Assembly: GCA_020881915.1 (NCBI GenBank)
Contig: JAJFPB010000001.1
Coordinates: 5,518,001-5,582,000, forward strand
Source of the DNA: Paramyrothecium sp. XJ0827
Lineage: Eukaryota; Ascomycota; Sordariomycetes; Hypocreales; Stachybotryaceae
DNA length: 64,000 bases
Direction: 5' to 3'
Shown here: positions 34,298 through 46,639 of the stretch, in pieces
How positions within the stretch are numbered: the first letter of the stretch is position 1
How the letters are laid out: each line of letters starts with the position of its first letter
Notes under the pieces: generated by a model
What the model saw: only the letters and a program-made list of their open reading frames with translations
What the model was told of the DNA's origin: nothing
Database searches by the model: none
Made by a program: the position numbers and the translations under genes

Positions 34298-37140
34298 ACG
34301 CACTAGCATGTATGTACGTATGAAGGAGCGGATCAAACAAGGCAAGGCATGGTAAGCTCAGCACCTGATCCCCCCGAAAAAGCTTGTTGCAAATTAATCA
34401 GGAACTTCCAATACGCGGAATCGTCACACTACTGTCTAGGCCAGCGCACCGGCCAATTCGGCGGTGGAGAAGACATGCCAATAGGGCTTTGAACTCCTTT
34501 ATTACTAATGCCCATTCGTATAGAAAGCAGCATAATTTGCGAGATCGAGGCGAAAGGGGGAGGGCAAGCCCGTGATAACTCCGAAACCAACGCTTATTTA
34601 CCCACTTCCGGCGGATCTTGACCCCTTTTCCGGATATACATATCGACGTACATAGCACCAGGAGACGGGGATCGGCCATTTGCCATAGCACGCTAAAAGC
34701 GGCCAGCGTTTGGAAAGCTTGATTTAACGGCATTACTCCCCGTTGTTGCAGCTAATTCTTGTCAGTTGTGACGGCGCTGTGGTGGCTCGCCACGTGGATG
34801 TAGCGGTTGACAATAAATCTTAAATCTATGCTCCCTTTGTGGCCGGGGAGGTCCTCGAATGCACGGCACGACACTGCGACTGATCCATGCGACAGGCACT
34901 TGGCATATGTACAACACACATTAGCCGCCTCCTTCCGGCACTCGACTCAAGCGCTGATCAGAGCAAAGCAGAGCTACTTGTGCAGCTGCTGGCGAGCGTT
35001 TGAGATGGATTGGCTGCGTCGAGTCAGCCGTGGTATGTTTGCAGCAAAACACAGTGTCCTCGAGATGCTGCCGACTTCGCGCATAATTCGGAAACGAGGA
35101 GGGCAATGATCGCAGCCGAGCCCCTAACCGAGGTACCTGCAACTTGCTTACGAGCCGTAAACGGAGAGCCTACTGCCTCTGTAGTGGAGATGAAAGGGCA
35201 AGAAAGCACTACTAGCTTAGTCAAGTTCTGGGATACGAGATCGACGACTTCAGGGATAAAGGGACAATGCCGTTGAGCAGGCAGCTCGCAGAATGAGCTT
35301 CCATAACACCAGCTTGTGCAACTCCCTTATTCTTGGCCTTTGTTGCTCTTTGTGTTGTCCTTTTTCTTCTTTTTCCTTTCCTTCTTTTTTCTTGTGCTGA
35401 AGAAGCTGCCGAGCGATTGCACAATTTGAGTGGATGCATAATAACTCGTGCCCCGCCAATCCTCTTTCCAGACAAACGTAGATCAAATAGTGGTTCTATA
35501 TTCGCCACAGCTATCAATGTTGTCGCTTCCTCAGAGTTAATACATTTGCCGACAAGCTGACCAGGCTGACCAGGGGAGCATTTTGGGGGCGATCGAACAT
35601 TCATGCTCATGTCGTGGTACAATGAATGTGCAGATCGTTCATGCCAGATCTGTCCTACCAGAACGCAGAGGGGGGGGGGCCAAGAATCTGTTCGATTAGG
35701 TGAGCACATGCGCGCAAACTGGCCTTAACAATCTGTGTGATGATAATGGCCTTTTTGTCCTTCATATGGAAAAGATTGGTCACGCATTTAAAACATCTTG
35801 TGTGTAAAAGGGCACGATCAAAATAGGCAGCACGCAAAGCCGGTGCAGAATGAAGATGAAAAACAGGCAAGTAATAAATTATAAAAAGAAAGCGGAAAAA
35901 TGAAAATAAAAGCAAGTGATATATAGGGCCTCAATTGCACGTTGAATTCGTAAAAGATACTCATCGATTATAAAGGTCCTCGTTGCTTGTTACCGTCTCT
36001 GCTGAGGCAACAGGTTTTAGATCTCCCTATTGGATCTTCTGTCATAGCCTCCACCCTCGCCCTGTATCCTCATTGAGCTTTTCCAGCATGGTAACCCTAA
36101 AGTACTGCCTAGCAAGGGAGACACACCAAGATAAAGTCATTGGGAGTCGGATTTCTCAATACGCAGTAATGCTCATTTTCTTTACTGGGCCTTGTTTATT
36201 GCCACTTCAACTGGCTTGTTGGGACTAGGAGCCATCTGGAACTGTTCTAGAAGGCTGTTTCTCCCGCCACGCTTGTCTTATCGCTTATCCCCACGTGACT
36301 TAACCACTCGTAGTAAATTGAAATCGTACCGTCGGCCGAACCTCCCCCCCCCCCCCTGTTTGGTGTCGTGCCACGCAGGTTTCTGTTGGGGTGGCGGGTA
36401 CGCAATCGGACACCCCCCCGGCCCTGTGGATGGAGACTCGTGGAGAAGCAAAAGGCCATGGCGACGTGGAGGAGTGGTTGCAGATGACGACAATGGGGAT
36501 TCCCCAATGTTGAACATTCGCTTGCGCCGAGGCTCCTGACATTATTGAACAGACCGGACCACGAATTGCTCGTGATGGGTCCACCCATAGGTGCTATCGG
36601 CGCATAAGGTCAGAGAAACACACCATCACATGCCACGTTTGGCTTCTTGACTTGCTCTTACACGGCATTCTAGGGTTGTTTTTCGATGAGTTATGCTTTT
36701 AAGCTAGCCCGTCAAACATGCTTTGCGTTGTTGAGGAGCATGGCATCTGGACCATGGCGTGCGAACGGGGTCGGAGAAACATGCTATCAATCCGTCCAAA
36801 TCACAATTTCGGGGCTATGGACAATGGAGATACACGTTGTGCCAATCAGGCACAAACGTGACGCCAATCAGGCAAAGGTAAAATGACGACCAGAAAGTTA
36901 CAAAGGTCTAGGGGCAGGGAGGTGCGTAGTCCTTCATGTACGTTTCGTAGGTGGCAGACATGGAGACTTTCAAGATGACTTGTTGATGACGAAACGCCGC
37001 TGATAAGGGTCCTCAGACAAGGTTGGTTGCATGTGAAGCCAGCTCTATCAGGCTGAGGCTCTTGATGCATTCCGGAAGTGAGTTGGGGTTGGGGGTGGGG
37101 GGTTGTTATGCTGGCCAACCGGTCAGCTGCGAACAGAAGG

Positions 37141-37340
37141 ATAGGAAACGGAATTCCTATTCGATTGTATAGATATTGAGAATATACCAGGAAATTTTCT
37201 TACAGATACTTACAAGTACTTACGAAAAGCTTTGGGATGTAGAACATTCTGATAGTACTGTCCTTTAATTAAAAATTCTAGTATTCTACCATCGAAGGAA
37301 GTAGGTACAGCTCTATTATCTATGAATAGTCTTGTATTTT
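37141..37340. other. AT-rich patch
   Basis: About 200 bases rich in A and T (for example TTTAATTAAAAATTCTAG), with three CTTAC/CTTACA words at 37199-37222. No open frame crosses it. It may be a decayed, mutation-biased repeat or an AT-rich regulatory or replication element. Confidence 0.45.
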
Positions 37341-38197
37341 GCGATATCGCCCTGTGCCACGTAATGACCATATCTGCATCAACACTACAGAGTACAAACC
37401 ATTTTGTTTTAGTTCGTTCGATAAGGATATCGCCTGGTCTCTAGCACATGAAGAGCCGGGTAGGAACGGGGTCCTCGCACAGCACGCCCACGATTGCAGT
37501 GTGGCGACACGAACTTTCCGACAGGAAGTCTCCTAATCAGTGCTGGCTTGTCTTTGAACACACCGGCGCCGGTCAGTAAAAAAACAGGAGAGGGAAAAAA
37601 AGAAAGAAAAAAAAAAAACCTTCAGTAGACCATTGACTCTCGCCTGGGTTTAGTCATGGTCTAGCGCAAGCAATTGTTGGCTGGCGTTTGGACAATCGGG
37701 AGGAGGGCGTCCGAGGCGAGCGGTGGACGGGCGGCAAGCCGGAGAAGGCGGGGTGGCGGCTTTTTCTTGGCAAGGGCCAGGAACCACCGACGGGCCAATC
37801 ACAGGAGGCGCAAGGTCCAGAAAAAGTGTTGGGGAAAGCTGTTGAGGGACTGACAAGGGGGACAGGGAAAGAGAAAAATATGGGGAAGAGGCTCCTGCAA
37901 CAGGCACCCCTCTAGGTTTTGCGTCGACGCTTCCATCAGCGACCTCAGGAACCCGACAGTGAATGTGGTGAATTATGTTTGGTGCCTTCAGAAAAGGTTA
38001 CAGCATGCTGTTTCCATTTGTTGGCTGCCTTGTCTGAGGAGGGATTGGTTTCGTTTCAAGGTGGAGGGCTAGACCAGCGGCCCGGAGAGAGATAGAGACG
38101 TAATCAGGGCCGCCATGGCCATCCGTGTAAGTGGTCAAGCCCGCAGGATGTCGGAAGGGCACCTGCAAGACGACGCTCGAGTGGAACACTAGCACTG

Positions 38198-38229
38198 TTT
38201 GATATTTGATATTTGATATTTGATATTTG
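38198..38229. repeat. Tandem TTTGATA repeat, four copies
   Basis: Four exact 7-base units (TTTGATA) and a partial fifth, about 735 bases upstream of the OLE1 start codon. It is a simple minisatellite; no role is evident. Confidence 0.85.
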
Positions 38230-38963
38230 CATGTGCCGAGCTCAGAGGCCAATTACGGCGCAGCGGATGTGTGGCCACCCACCTCAATTGATATGGAAAT
38301 AGTCACCGATGAGCTGTCCGGCAGTCCCCAGGTACTCCAGGTGCACTATCTACGGTAAGGCATGCTATCTATGTAGTATGTACCACTACCCTTGGCACAA
38401 GCCAGCGATCCGGTGGGGGGTGGATGTGTTCATCGCGGCATCATCCAACATCCAACGTCCAACAATGACTGTGATATTGGCAAGCCACCAGCCGAGGTAC
38501 GACCTCGAACCACGACGGGGGACACACGGGGTGAGGGCAATCAGCTACCCTGACCGTTGGGGTGAGTGCTGCCTCGCCTTGTGCTCTCCTCCACTCCTCC
38601 ACTGCGTCGTGCGGTCCGCAGGTCTCGCTCGGTCTTGGTCTTGGACTTGGGACTTGTCCCAGCGAAAATGGTTCCAGTGCCACCACTGCAGCCACCCCCT
38701 CCCACCCACCCCCAGCCTTGCCTTGACTTCCCAACCGACTTATATCCCTTCCCCATCCGCCTCATCCCTCTCCCTCAAAAGTCCACCTCCTCCCGGCCTT
38801 CAATCAGCCTCCTTCACTTCCTTTCCTCCACAGGAGCACTTCATTCTTTTCCGATCGGTCCTTGTCTCCCTCACCGATCTCATCACTTACGCTCACCTCC
38901 AAGTCAAACCGGGTTGTTCGAGCCCTCAACTTGCTCTGGTCAGCAAAGCAAAACTCGACAATC

Positions 38964-40465
38964 ATGGCGTCCTCTGCGGCCGATGTCAAGGCCCCGGCTC
39001 AGGCTCAGGCCTTCCCGGACGGCACCACCGACTATAAGCCGCTCCGTTCCACCAAGTATGATCCCAAGAAGGTTCACATCTCGGAGCAGCCCTTGACCTG
39101 GTCCAATTGGCACCAGCACATCAACTGGCTCAACACCATCCTCATCATTGGCGTTCCCATGATGGGTTTCGTTGCTTCATACTGGGTTCCTCTCCGCCTC
39201 AACACCCTCCTCTTCTCCATCTTCTACTACTTCCACTGTGGTATGGGCATCACTGCTGGTAAGTCTGAAATACACATGTGGCGCTTGACTTTGATGGACC
39301 TCGTGGCTAACACGTTTTCCCTCCCACAGGCTACCATCGTCTTTGGTCTCACACCTCATACAAGGCCACCACCCCTCTTAAGGTCTACCTCGCTGCCGTC
39401 GGCGCTGGTGCCGTCCAGGGCTCCATCCGCTGGTGGTCCATGAAGCACCGCGCCCACCACCGCTACACCGACACCGAGAAGGATCCCTACTCCGTCCGCA
39501 AGGGCCTTCTCTACTCCCACCTCGGCTGGATGGTCTTCAAGCAGAACCCCAAGATGACTGGCCGCACTGATATCACCGATCTCAACGAGGATCCCGTCGT
39601 CGTTTGGCAGCACCGCAACTACCTCAAGTCCGTCATCTTCATGGCCCTCGTCCTGCCTACCCTTGTCTGCGGTCTCGGCTGGGGTGACTGGGTTGGCGGC
39701 TACGTCTACGCCGGCATTCTCCGTATCTGCTTCATCCAGCAGGCTACCTTCTGTGTCAACTCTCTGGCTCACTGGCTCGGCGACCAGCCCTTTGACGACC
39801 GCAACTCGCCCCGTGACCACGTCATCACTGCCCTCGTCACCCTCGGCGAAGGCTACCACAACTTCCACCACGAGTTCCCCTCCGACTACCGCAATGCCAT
39901 TGAGTGGTACCAGTACGACCCTACTAAGTGGTCCATCTGCGTCTGGAAGTACTTCGGCCTCGCCTACGACCTCAAGCAGTTCCGTGCCAACGAGATTGAG
40001 AAGGGCCGCGTCCAGCAGATGCAGAAGAAGCTTGACCGCAAGCGTGCCACTCTCGACTGGGGCACTCCCCTTGAGCAGCTTCCTGTCGTGAGCTGGGACG
40101 ACTTCGTTGAGCAGAGCAAGAACGGCAAGGCTCTCATTGCTATTGCTGGTGTTATTCACGACGTCACCGATTTCATCAAGGACCACCCCGGTGGTAAGGC
40201 TCTCATCTCCTCTGCTATCGGCAAGGATGCTACCTCAATCTTCAACGGTGGTGTCTACAATCACTCCAACGCCGCCCACAACCTGCTGTCCACTATGCGC
40301 ACTGGTGTCCTCCGCGGCGGCTGCGAGGTTGAGATCTGGAAGCGGGCTCAGTTCGAGAACAAGGACGTTACCTACATGAACGATTCCGAGGGCCAGCGCA
40401 TTGTTCGTGCTGGTTCTCAGGTCACCAGGCTTTCGCAGCCTGTGGCCAGCGCCGATGCCGCTTAA
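38964..40465 (+). CDS. OLE1: Delta-9 stearoyl-CoA desaturase with fused cytochrome b5
   Basis: This ER enzyme inserts the delta-9 double bond into palmitoyl- and stearoyl-CoA, the source of palmitoleic and oleic acids. Exons 38964-39258 and 39330-40465 (71-bp intron, CTAAC branch) encode 476 residues, the usual fungal length. The joint reads [14 protein letters not shown]. Diiron histidine boxes are HRLWSH (101-106), HRAHH (138-142) and HNFHH (275-279). Hydrophobic spans lie at about 55-90 and 195-235. The C-terminal cytochrome b5 domain (about 345-440) supplies the electron and keeps DHPGG (His384) and a second His candidate at 410 or 415 in YNHSNAAH. Codon use is strongly C-ending, as expected for a highly expressed gene. 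An ATG at 38668 opens a frame overlapping the start, but it is probably upstream of the transcript. Confidence 0.98.
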
Positions 40466-41759
40466 GCATTGGCCAACAAACCTCAATGTTCAGTAAATGC
40501 CCTGAATTTTGAAGGAGGAACAGACTTCCGGGCTTGTTATAATGCTCGAAGATAAAGAGACGTACAAAACTAATACATTCATGACTTGGCGTTTAGGATT
40601 GCTTGAAGTCCACCCGGACCATAAATGGGTCCGAGGACATTTGGAACTGGGGATTGGGAGCGAAAGAGTAGATACAATGTCCTTCTAGGTCAATCACGAG
40701 GTTGAACCTTTATATAAATTATTCCATGATATTTCATGACTTGATAACTGCCGTTTCGCTCATTATGTCAGTGATTCTGAACTATTATTCACCTCCGTTC
40801 ATAGTGTTGGCTTAGAATTTGGTTAGAGTTTCTTTGGACCAACAACGACATCACCAAGGGAATGCAAAGCGATTTGAACTACACTGTCTTTACGCAAGTC
40901 GGCGAAAGGAAAACGTAACCTGTCGATACCTCAAGCCAAACACTTGTTCCCTGCTTCCGGCTGAAATCGGCAAGTGTCTAATCGCCATAAAAACCAGGAT
41001 GGTGGAACAAACTTAGTCGAGGGCATGTATACGCAGGCATACCAGAGCTGGCACAATCGCAGAAAGCCCTACCCGGAAGCATGGAGTATGTGGCAAGGGG
41101 CGGTGTTTTTCATGTGTGGTTCTACCTGTCTCATTCATGCTTGTGACTCTAGTGTTTGAATGGACCTGCTGAAACTAGTACCAAGAGCAAAGATGCTCCC
41201 CGCCCCACACTAGTAGTGGCAAGACCATCATCATAACGCACCAGATTCAAACCCTGATCCCTCGCAAAGTTCGCTTTCGTACAGCCATCGTACCGCTCAG
41301 TAGCAAAGATATGCCTTAAAGGAGCCCAACGATCCTAGGACCATATCATCTGTGCATCATGGCTCGTAATCACCTGTGATAGCCATCTTTGGTAAAGCCT
41401 ACGGCTTGAGGCGCCTGGAACAAGACCCGAAGATTCCTGTGCTATCCGAAGGAGTGGGCCGTGGCCTTCGATTGCCAAGGTTGTAAGACTTGGAGCGTTG
41501 AGTAATGCTGCAACTGTGATCAGATAAGCTCGCGGCGAGGCCCGGTAGTAGTTTGAATTGTCTTGCCCCAACCCATCCTCTCCCGACGCTTGGCAATAAG
41601 AACAAGGGTCTCGGTGTCTTGTCGGCGTTTGATGCTGAAGGAGTGATGCAGTTTATCACCGTGGCAATAACATCGCACCACAATCCCCCATCCATATTCG
41701 GCCCGCCTACGATCCGGACTATTGGTTGTTTGTGATTTTCATCGTCTGCGTAGAGGTGC
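40466..41759. other. Convergent intergenic region between OLE1 and SEH1
   Basis: A 1.3 kb gap with facing stop codons. Only short frames occur; none is protein-like. No RNA gene or transposon is seen. Confidence 0.55.
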
Positions 41760-43123
41760 TCATGGCGCTGCCATTCGAGCCTTTGCCATCACGATCTCGG
41801 AGCTCTTGGCCCAGGCTCCATCTGGCATCTGGCGATAGCAGAGGAGACGACCGTCGTCACCTGTGCTCCCAAGAAGCTGTCCGTCGTCGTCAAAGCCGAC
41901 TCGCCAGACGGGTGTGTGGTGGTAATCGAGCTTTGAAATCTCCCTGCAGGTGTGCTTCACCTGGCCTGGCTGGCCGGACCAATGCCTGTCGCCATCGGCG
42001 CCCGACTTGGCTAGGCTAGCGCTGAGAGTTGAGGGGTGTTGATGTTTCTCAGTGGCGGCGCCGTCCTCATCCTTGTGGGGTGAGCCTCGAGGTGCGTGGG
42101 GCTCAGCTGCAATGAGATCTGCAGTGGCCCAGGACTTGCCATCGCTGTCTGAGTACGGGGTATCTAGCTTAAAGACACGGACGTAGCCATCCTGGCAAGC
42201 AGTAGCTATGATATCGTAACCTCGCACATTACCGGGCGCCCACGCCACGTCCCTGACCAAGCCCCGGTGGCCAGTGATTTCAACGGCCAGGTAGAACTCT
42301 TTCTGTGTTCCCTGAACACCGTAAGATGTGGTGACGACATCACGCGACCTGTACACCTTGACCGAGTCCATGCCGGCGACAACTAGACCCAGCGCGTCGG
42401 ACGTAACGCCAGCGCGAAGCGCAGTGTAGCACGGCTCCAAGTTTGGGTCGAAGCTGACCTTGAAGGACACCTCCTCCCCGCGGCTCGGCTTAGGGCAGAT
42501 ATTGAACTCATCGAAGGACGTGTACTCGGACAGGTTCTCCGGCTGGTCATTTTCGTAGACGGTCAAGCGGCCATCGGAGGCCAGCAGCGCCAGATACGTG
42601 TGCCTGGTCTCCTCATTGTGCTTCATCGAGAAGGACCTGTAGGGCGAGCGGGGAGACCGGGTGTCGAAGGCCGGGCGGCCGCTGATGGAGCGACCGGCGC
42701 AGAATCTTCGACCTGGGGCGGCGGAAGGGTCCTCGGCCCAGAGTCGGAACCAGCCCTCTACGCCAAGGGATGCGACCAGGTTGGGGTATATTGTTGCTGG
42801 GAGCCATTGCAGCTGGCAACATGGCGCATAAGTGTAAGCAATGACTGGTCGGTAGGGACGATTTGGACGAGCATGGCATGGCAAGTAGGGGCACATACCT
42901 CGAGGACCTCGCCGCCGTGGGCACTCCATGTGTCGCACAGCCTCCAGGTGCCGTCGCGATGCCGGTTGAACACACGGATCTTGCCGTCTACGGAGCCGGT
43001 TGCGCAGCGGTCGCCGTAGGTGTTGAAGGCGATGGCCTGGACAAGGTCCCGGTGGCCGTGCTGGAAGTTGAGGTCGAACGATTGCTTGTCCTCACTGGGC
43101 GAAGGCGGTATTGACGCCGCCAT
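41760..43123 (-). CDS. SEH1: Nucleoporin Seh1, WD40 propeller
   Basis: Seh1 is a beta-propeller that binds Nup85 in the Y-shaped scaffold of the nuclear pore and also serves the SEA/GATOR complex at the vacuole. Exons 43123-42899 and 42812-41760 (86-bp intron, GTATGT..CCAG) give 425 residues. The joint reads GGEVLE|LQWLPATIYPNLVAS. Features are the start MAASIPPSPSEDKQSFDLNF, HGHRDLVQAIAFNTYGDRCA, TGSVDGKIRVFNR, ITGHRGLVRDVAWAPG, IIATACQDGYVRVFKLD and HTPVWRVGFDDDGQLLGSTGDDGRLLCY. It is longer than yeast Seh1 (349), with a loop of about 60 residues between the last blades. The related Sec13 is shorter and lacks this insert. An upstream in-frame TTG is not the start. Confidence 0.95.
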
Positions 43124-43422
43124 GTCGCTCAATTGGAGAGTGGAAGGGTTGAGGTTGTGATGGGGTCGCGTGCAAGCTGAGGTCTAGACAATACATGACA
43201 TTCAAGTACTGGCAGACAAGGTTCCTCCACGCTCTTTGCGGACACAGCTCCAGCTGCGAGGCCGGCGTGCCCCGCAGTGACAGCCAAATCCGGTACCTGC
43301 GCACTAGGTATCCCTCCAGCCAAGCTCAGCTCCACCGACACTTCGCCTCACCGAGCTGTCCTGCCAAACAAAACTTTCCACATCAATCCCGTCGCCCAGT
43401 GACCGATTCACACCGCGCAGCC
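43124..43422. promoter_or_regulatory. Shared divergent promoter, SEH1 / cyclin-like gene
   Basis: Only 299 bases separate two opposite start codons, so the transcripts must start within a common region. No clear TATA box or repeat was seen. Confidence 0.6.
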
Positions 43423-44428
43423 ATGTCGCATCTGGTCAATCCGCTCGCGACCGCTTCGCAACTCTACAATCGTTCGCCGTTTTCCGCCTTACCACAGGAC
43501 CTACAGGAGTCCATCTTCATCGCGACGCAATGCCTCACCCAGGCAGCCGGTCTCCTGTTGGAGCTGCCGCAGTCCGTCACAGCTCAGGCCAACGTCATCC
43601 TCGCGCGTTACTGGTTGATTGATTCACCAATGACTTCGGAGTTCAGTGTAAGCCGACCAGAATCCGCGGCTGGCGTCAATCACCGCAGCCCTTCTCCCTC
43701 ATTGGGCACTTGCTCACCTAGGATAGGATGCGTCAGCTGCAGCCATCTACCTCGTTTCGAAATTGGGCCCTTTGCCTCGATCTCCACGCGATGTCTCGAA
43801 TGTCTACGCCTACCTGTTATCCTCCGAGTCCGCCTTGTTCCGCACAGAATCGACTACAGCGACAAACGACCCATCCACGTACTTCCAGACCGAAGCCGAC
43901 TACTTTGCTTTCCACAACCGTGTGCTAGCGTTGGAAGCGCGCATACTCTATGCGCTGTCCTTTAACACGCACGTCGCGCTGCCGCATCCACTCGCTGTTA
44001 CCTATCTCCAGACGCTCGAATTCTTGTCCCATCCCAAATCTGCCGTGTCACAACGTACGATGCAGTACCTGAACACGGCGCTTCTGTCACCCCAGATGCT
44101 CTATCTCACACACCAGCCCCATGCACTCGCTACTGCGGCTATATACAACACAGCAAAAGACCTGGGTGCAAAAATGCCGGACTGCGAGTGGTGGGAAGTG
44201 TTTGACGTGGATCGCGAAGAGCTTGGCTTTCTGGTCGTCGGCATGAGGAGTGTCGAGAACTTGCTGCGGAAACGTAGAGAAGAGCTCCCACAACTAGGCG
44301 AGGGCATGATAACCAGAAAGATTATCGAGGGAGAGCTGACAAAAAGAGGCTTGCACATTGGAAATGGTAGTGGAACGACCGAGGTGGACGAGGAGCGGGA
44401 GCTGATGAGGCAGCTAGACAGCAGGTGA
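43423..44428 (+). CDS. Cyclin, cyclin-L/C-like (transcription or splicing type)
   Basis: A cyclin-box protein of the transcriptional/splicing CDK group. Exons 43423-43647 and 43727-44428 (79-bp intron) encode 308 residues. The joint is SEFS|DASAAAIYLVSKLG; the acceptor is the ATAG just before GATGCG, since the nearer CAG at 43736 breaks the frame. The first cyclin fold shows LQESIFIATQCLTQAAGLLL, LPQSVTAQANVILARYWL and ASAAAIYLVSKLG; the second continues with VLALEARILYALSFNTHVAL, HPLAVTYL and ALATAAIYNTAKDLG. The C-terminus is charged and ends RELMRQLDSR. It resembles cyclin L in length and spacing; cyclin K/Pch1 is an alternative. A GTGAGC overlaps the stop codon, so a further exon cannot be excluded, but none fits. 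Confidence 0.85.
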
Positions 44429-46639
44429 GCTACGTCACTACATGAAGGTGGTAACAAGCCATGAACCTGGCGTTCAAACCCATCGGCAAAGTCTGTCGAT
44501 ATGCTGTCGACGATCAGCGAACTCATCGCATGAACAGAGAATGAGACATCTATCAACTATGGTACGGCAGGACGTCATCCGCTGCCCAACACGTAACTGC
44601 CGCGCAGACTCGTGTAGTCCGCCCCTAGTGATGGGTGTAGCTGGATCCCGATGCAGTATCACGGAGACTGATTTGGCGCAATTTGGTTCATCTTGAAGGC
44701 TGGGCGTTTCATGGGAAAGCTGCGGCATGCGGAACATTCCAATTTTGAACAGTGATGACGATATGGCGGTGATAAGTAGAGTCGTCATGGTGTATCACAG
44801 CGAAAGGGCCTACAGGAGGAACGGAGTGGCTGCCTTGAGTCCCCTTCAGCTGAGCGTGCCAATGCTTCCACCATGCGAAAACGAGGCTACGCAGAGATGG
44901 AAACGAAGCGTCACGTAAGCGATTTGCAGGCAATGGCCGAAGATGAAGCTCAGGCAGGGGCTGCCACGGCACAAACAGTGCAGGCTTTGCATGAAAGGGA
45001 ATAGAAACTCCGTCGGAAGCGGGAAACCCAGTTTGTTCCTTCGGGCACTTTAGCCTCGATGTGCATTGCATCTGCCAGGGGCCGGTTCAGGAACCCACCT
45101 TTGTCACGAGTGATCCAATGTATGCATACGTACGCCATTGCAATTTATGACACCTCTTCGGCACCATGTCGAGAAGAAAGTCCGAGAAGCATTAAAAGCC
45201 TCACTGCAGCTTTAGCCTGAGGGGACCGATCTGGAAGTCCCATGCGACGATGAGCGGAACCCCCCGCACGCTGGCATCGAAATCCTTACCCCAGACGTCT
45301 CCGGCACGCCTCCAAAATGCCCCCGTGATTTTAGACGCTACAAACATCGTGGGGTCGTCGAGTGATGCGGGGAGGAAGGGGGATCGGGCCAACGGCGGGC
45401 GACGTCATGTCGAGCATCGAGACGTTGCAGAAGTCAATCGATGTGCTACTCGACGCCAAGTCGGGAATTGTAGGAAGCCCACACCACCTGCGTCCCGGGA
45501 ATTGCTGAGTGGCTTTGGATCGTCAAGGACAGTTGCGGTCTCGCTCACTAGCAATTGGCTGCTGGAAACAACGTTTCACACGAATGGGAGGAGGGGAGTG
45601 TCTGGGTCTCCGACAGCAGCCTGGGCACTTGATCCAGCTAGTGTTAGTGACGGAAAAGCGATATCCACAACGCTTCGTGTCGGAACTGCAGGGCGCGCAT
45701 ATGAGGAGCGGCATGCTAGTGGCAAGCCGACCGTACCCATTGCATTTGGGTGCCTGCCTACGACAGCTGGAGTGTCGTAGACCGGACGGGATGGGGTAGG
45801 GATTTGCATGAATGAGCAGTGAGCTTTGTCCTTGGAACACGCTCGTCTCGACGACGGCACTTTGTGGGTGGCGCGTGGGCGAGGTGAACACCATGAAGTA
45901 TGGGCCAAGCATCGTTTACGTCTGAACAAAATTAAGATGTCTGGGTAGAATGTCTATCTGATTCAACGTGGGATGAAGGCAGAGAGGCGCAGGTGAAACA
46001 GAGGGACAAGAACGTGTGAATGTAAGCATAATTGCGTGTCTCAATCAACAACCACAGTAGGCATCGCCCTCGATCCATAAACTAGACGATGCTCTTTTTG
46101 TTGAGGGTCCAAGACTAGAGCAGGGGTGTCCGTGTTGGTTGCGAATGGCGAAAGGATGTCTGAAAAAGGCAACTAGTCGGGTGGTTTCCGAGGCCTACGA
46201 GAAAAGCTTAGAAACGCAAATGCCAACAATGACCAAGCCAGAGACAGCCAAGAAGTTCTGTTTCACAGCATCGGCGCTCAGGCGCATCGTTTGCGGGCGA
46301 GCAATTCGTCGTTGTTGCGGCGCAAACTATTTTTCCCGGGAAACCCGGGGCAAAGGGCTAGGGGATGCCGAATGGAAGCGCGTATAGAAGGGTTGGGAGA
46401 AGCGGTGGAAGACTTCCAACGAACGACCAAAACGATAGCCCCTGCCTGAGCTAGCATGGGTATTCGGGGAAAGTGTCCAATGACACGGGCAGAATATCTG
46501 GGATCGGAAAGCTTGGGCTGCTGCACGTCATCCGCATGCTTGTGATTGGTCGACGAGCGGCCCTTGGTTGGTGTGGATCGGAACAAAGGCGGAGGAGCAT
46601 CTCGGAGCGAGAACGCGGGTTGATGGAGAGTCTTACACA

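Larger units (their letters stand above)
32670..38963. other. 6.3 kb intergenic region upstream of OLE1
   Basis: This is the largest gap in the window, lying between two divergently reading genes. Long frames exist (for example at 32597-33223 plus and 35221-35709 minus), but they lack domain character and proper starts. It holds GGTAAGGTA-type words and a hairpin (34156-34297), homopolymer G (35670-35679) and C (36344-36356) runs, an AT-rich patch (37141-37340), an A-rich run (about 37588-37618) and a 7-base tandem repeat (38198-38229). The last 300 bases are CT-rich and serve as the OLE1 leader. I see no intact transposon or RNA gene. Confidence 0.55.

Noticed and set aside
38668..39096. Overlapping upstream open frame before OLE1
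   Set aside because: The ATG at 38668 probably lies upstream of the transcription start in the CT-rich leader, so a regulatory uORF is not supported without transcript data.
39356..40186. 276-codon open frame antisense to OLE1
   Set aside because: It mirrors the strongly biased codons of OLE1; low-complexity Val/Asp/Glu composition, no motif. It is a shadow frame.
41240..41275. GATTCAAACCC, reminiscent of a minus-strand tRNA T-loop
   Set aside because: The stem does not pair and no anticodon or acceptor arm is found.
44424..44440. GTGAGC donor-like site at the cyclin-like gene stop
   Set aside because: No downstream exon with a convincing acceptor and protein-like sequence was found, so the stop at 44428 is kept.
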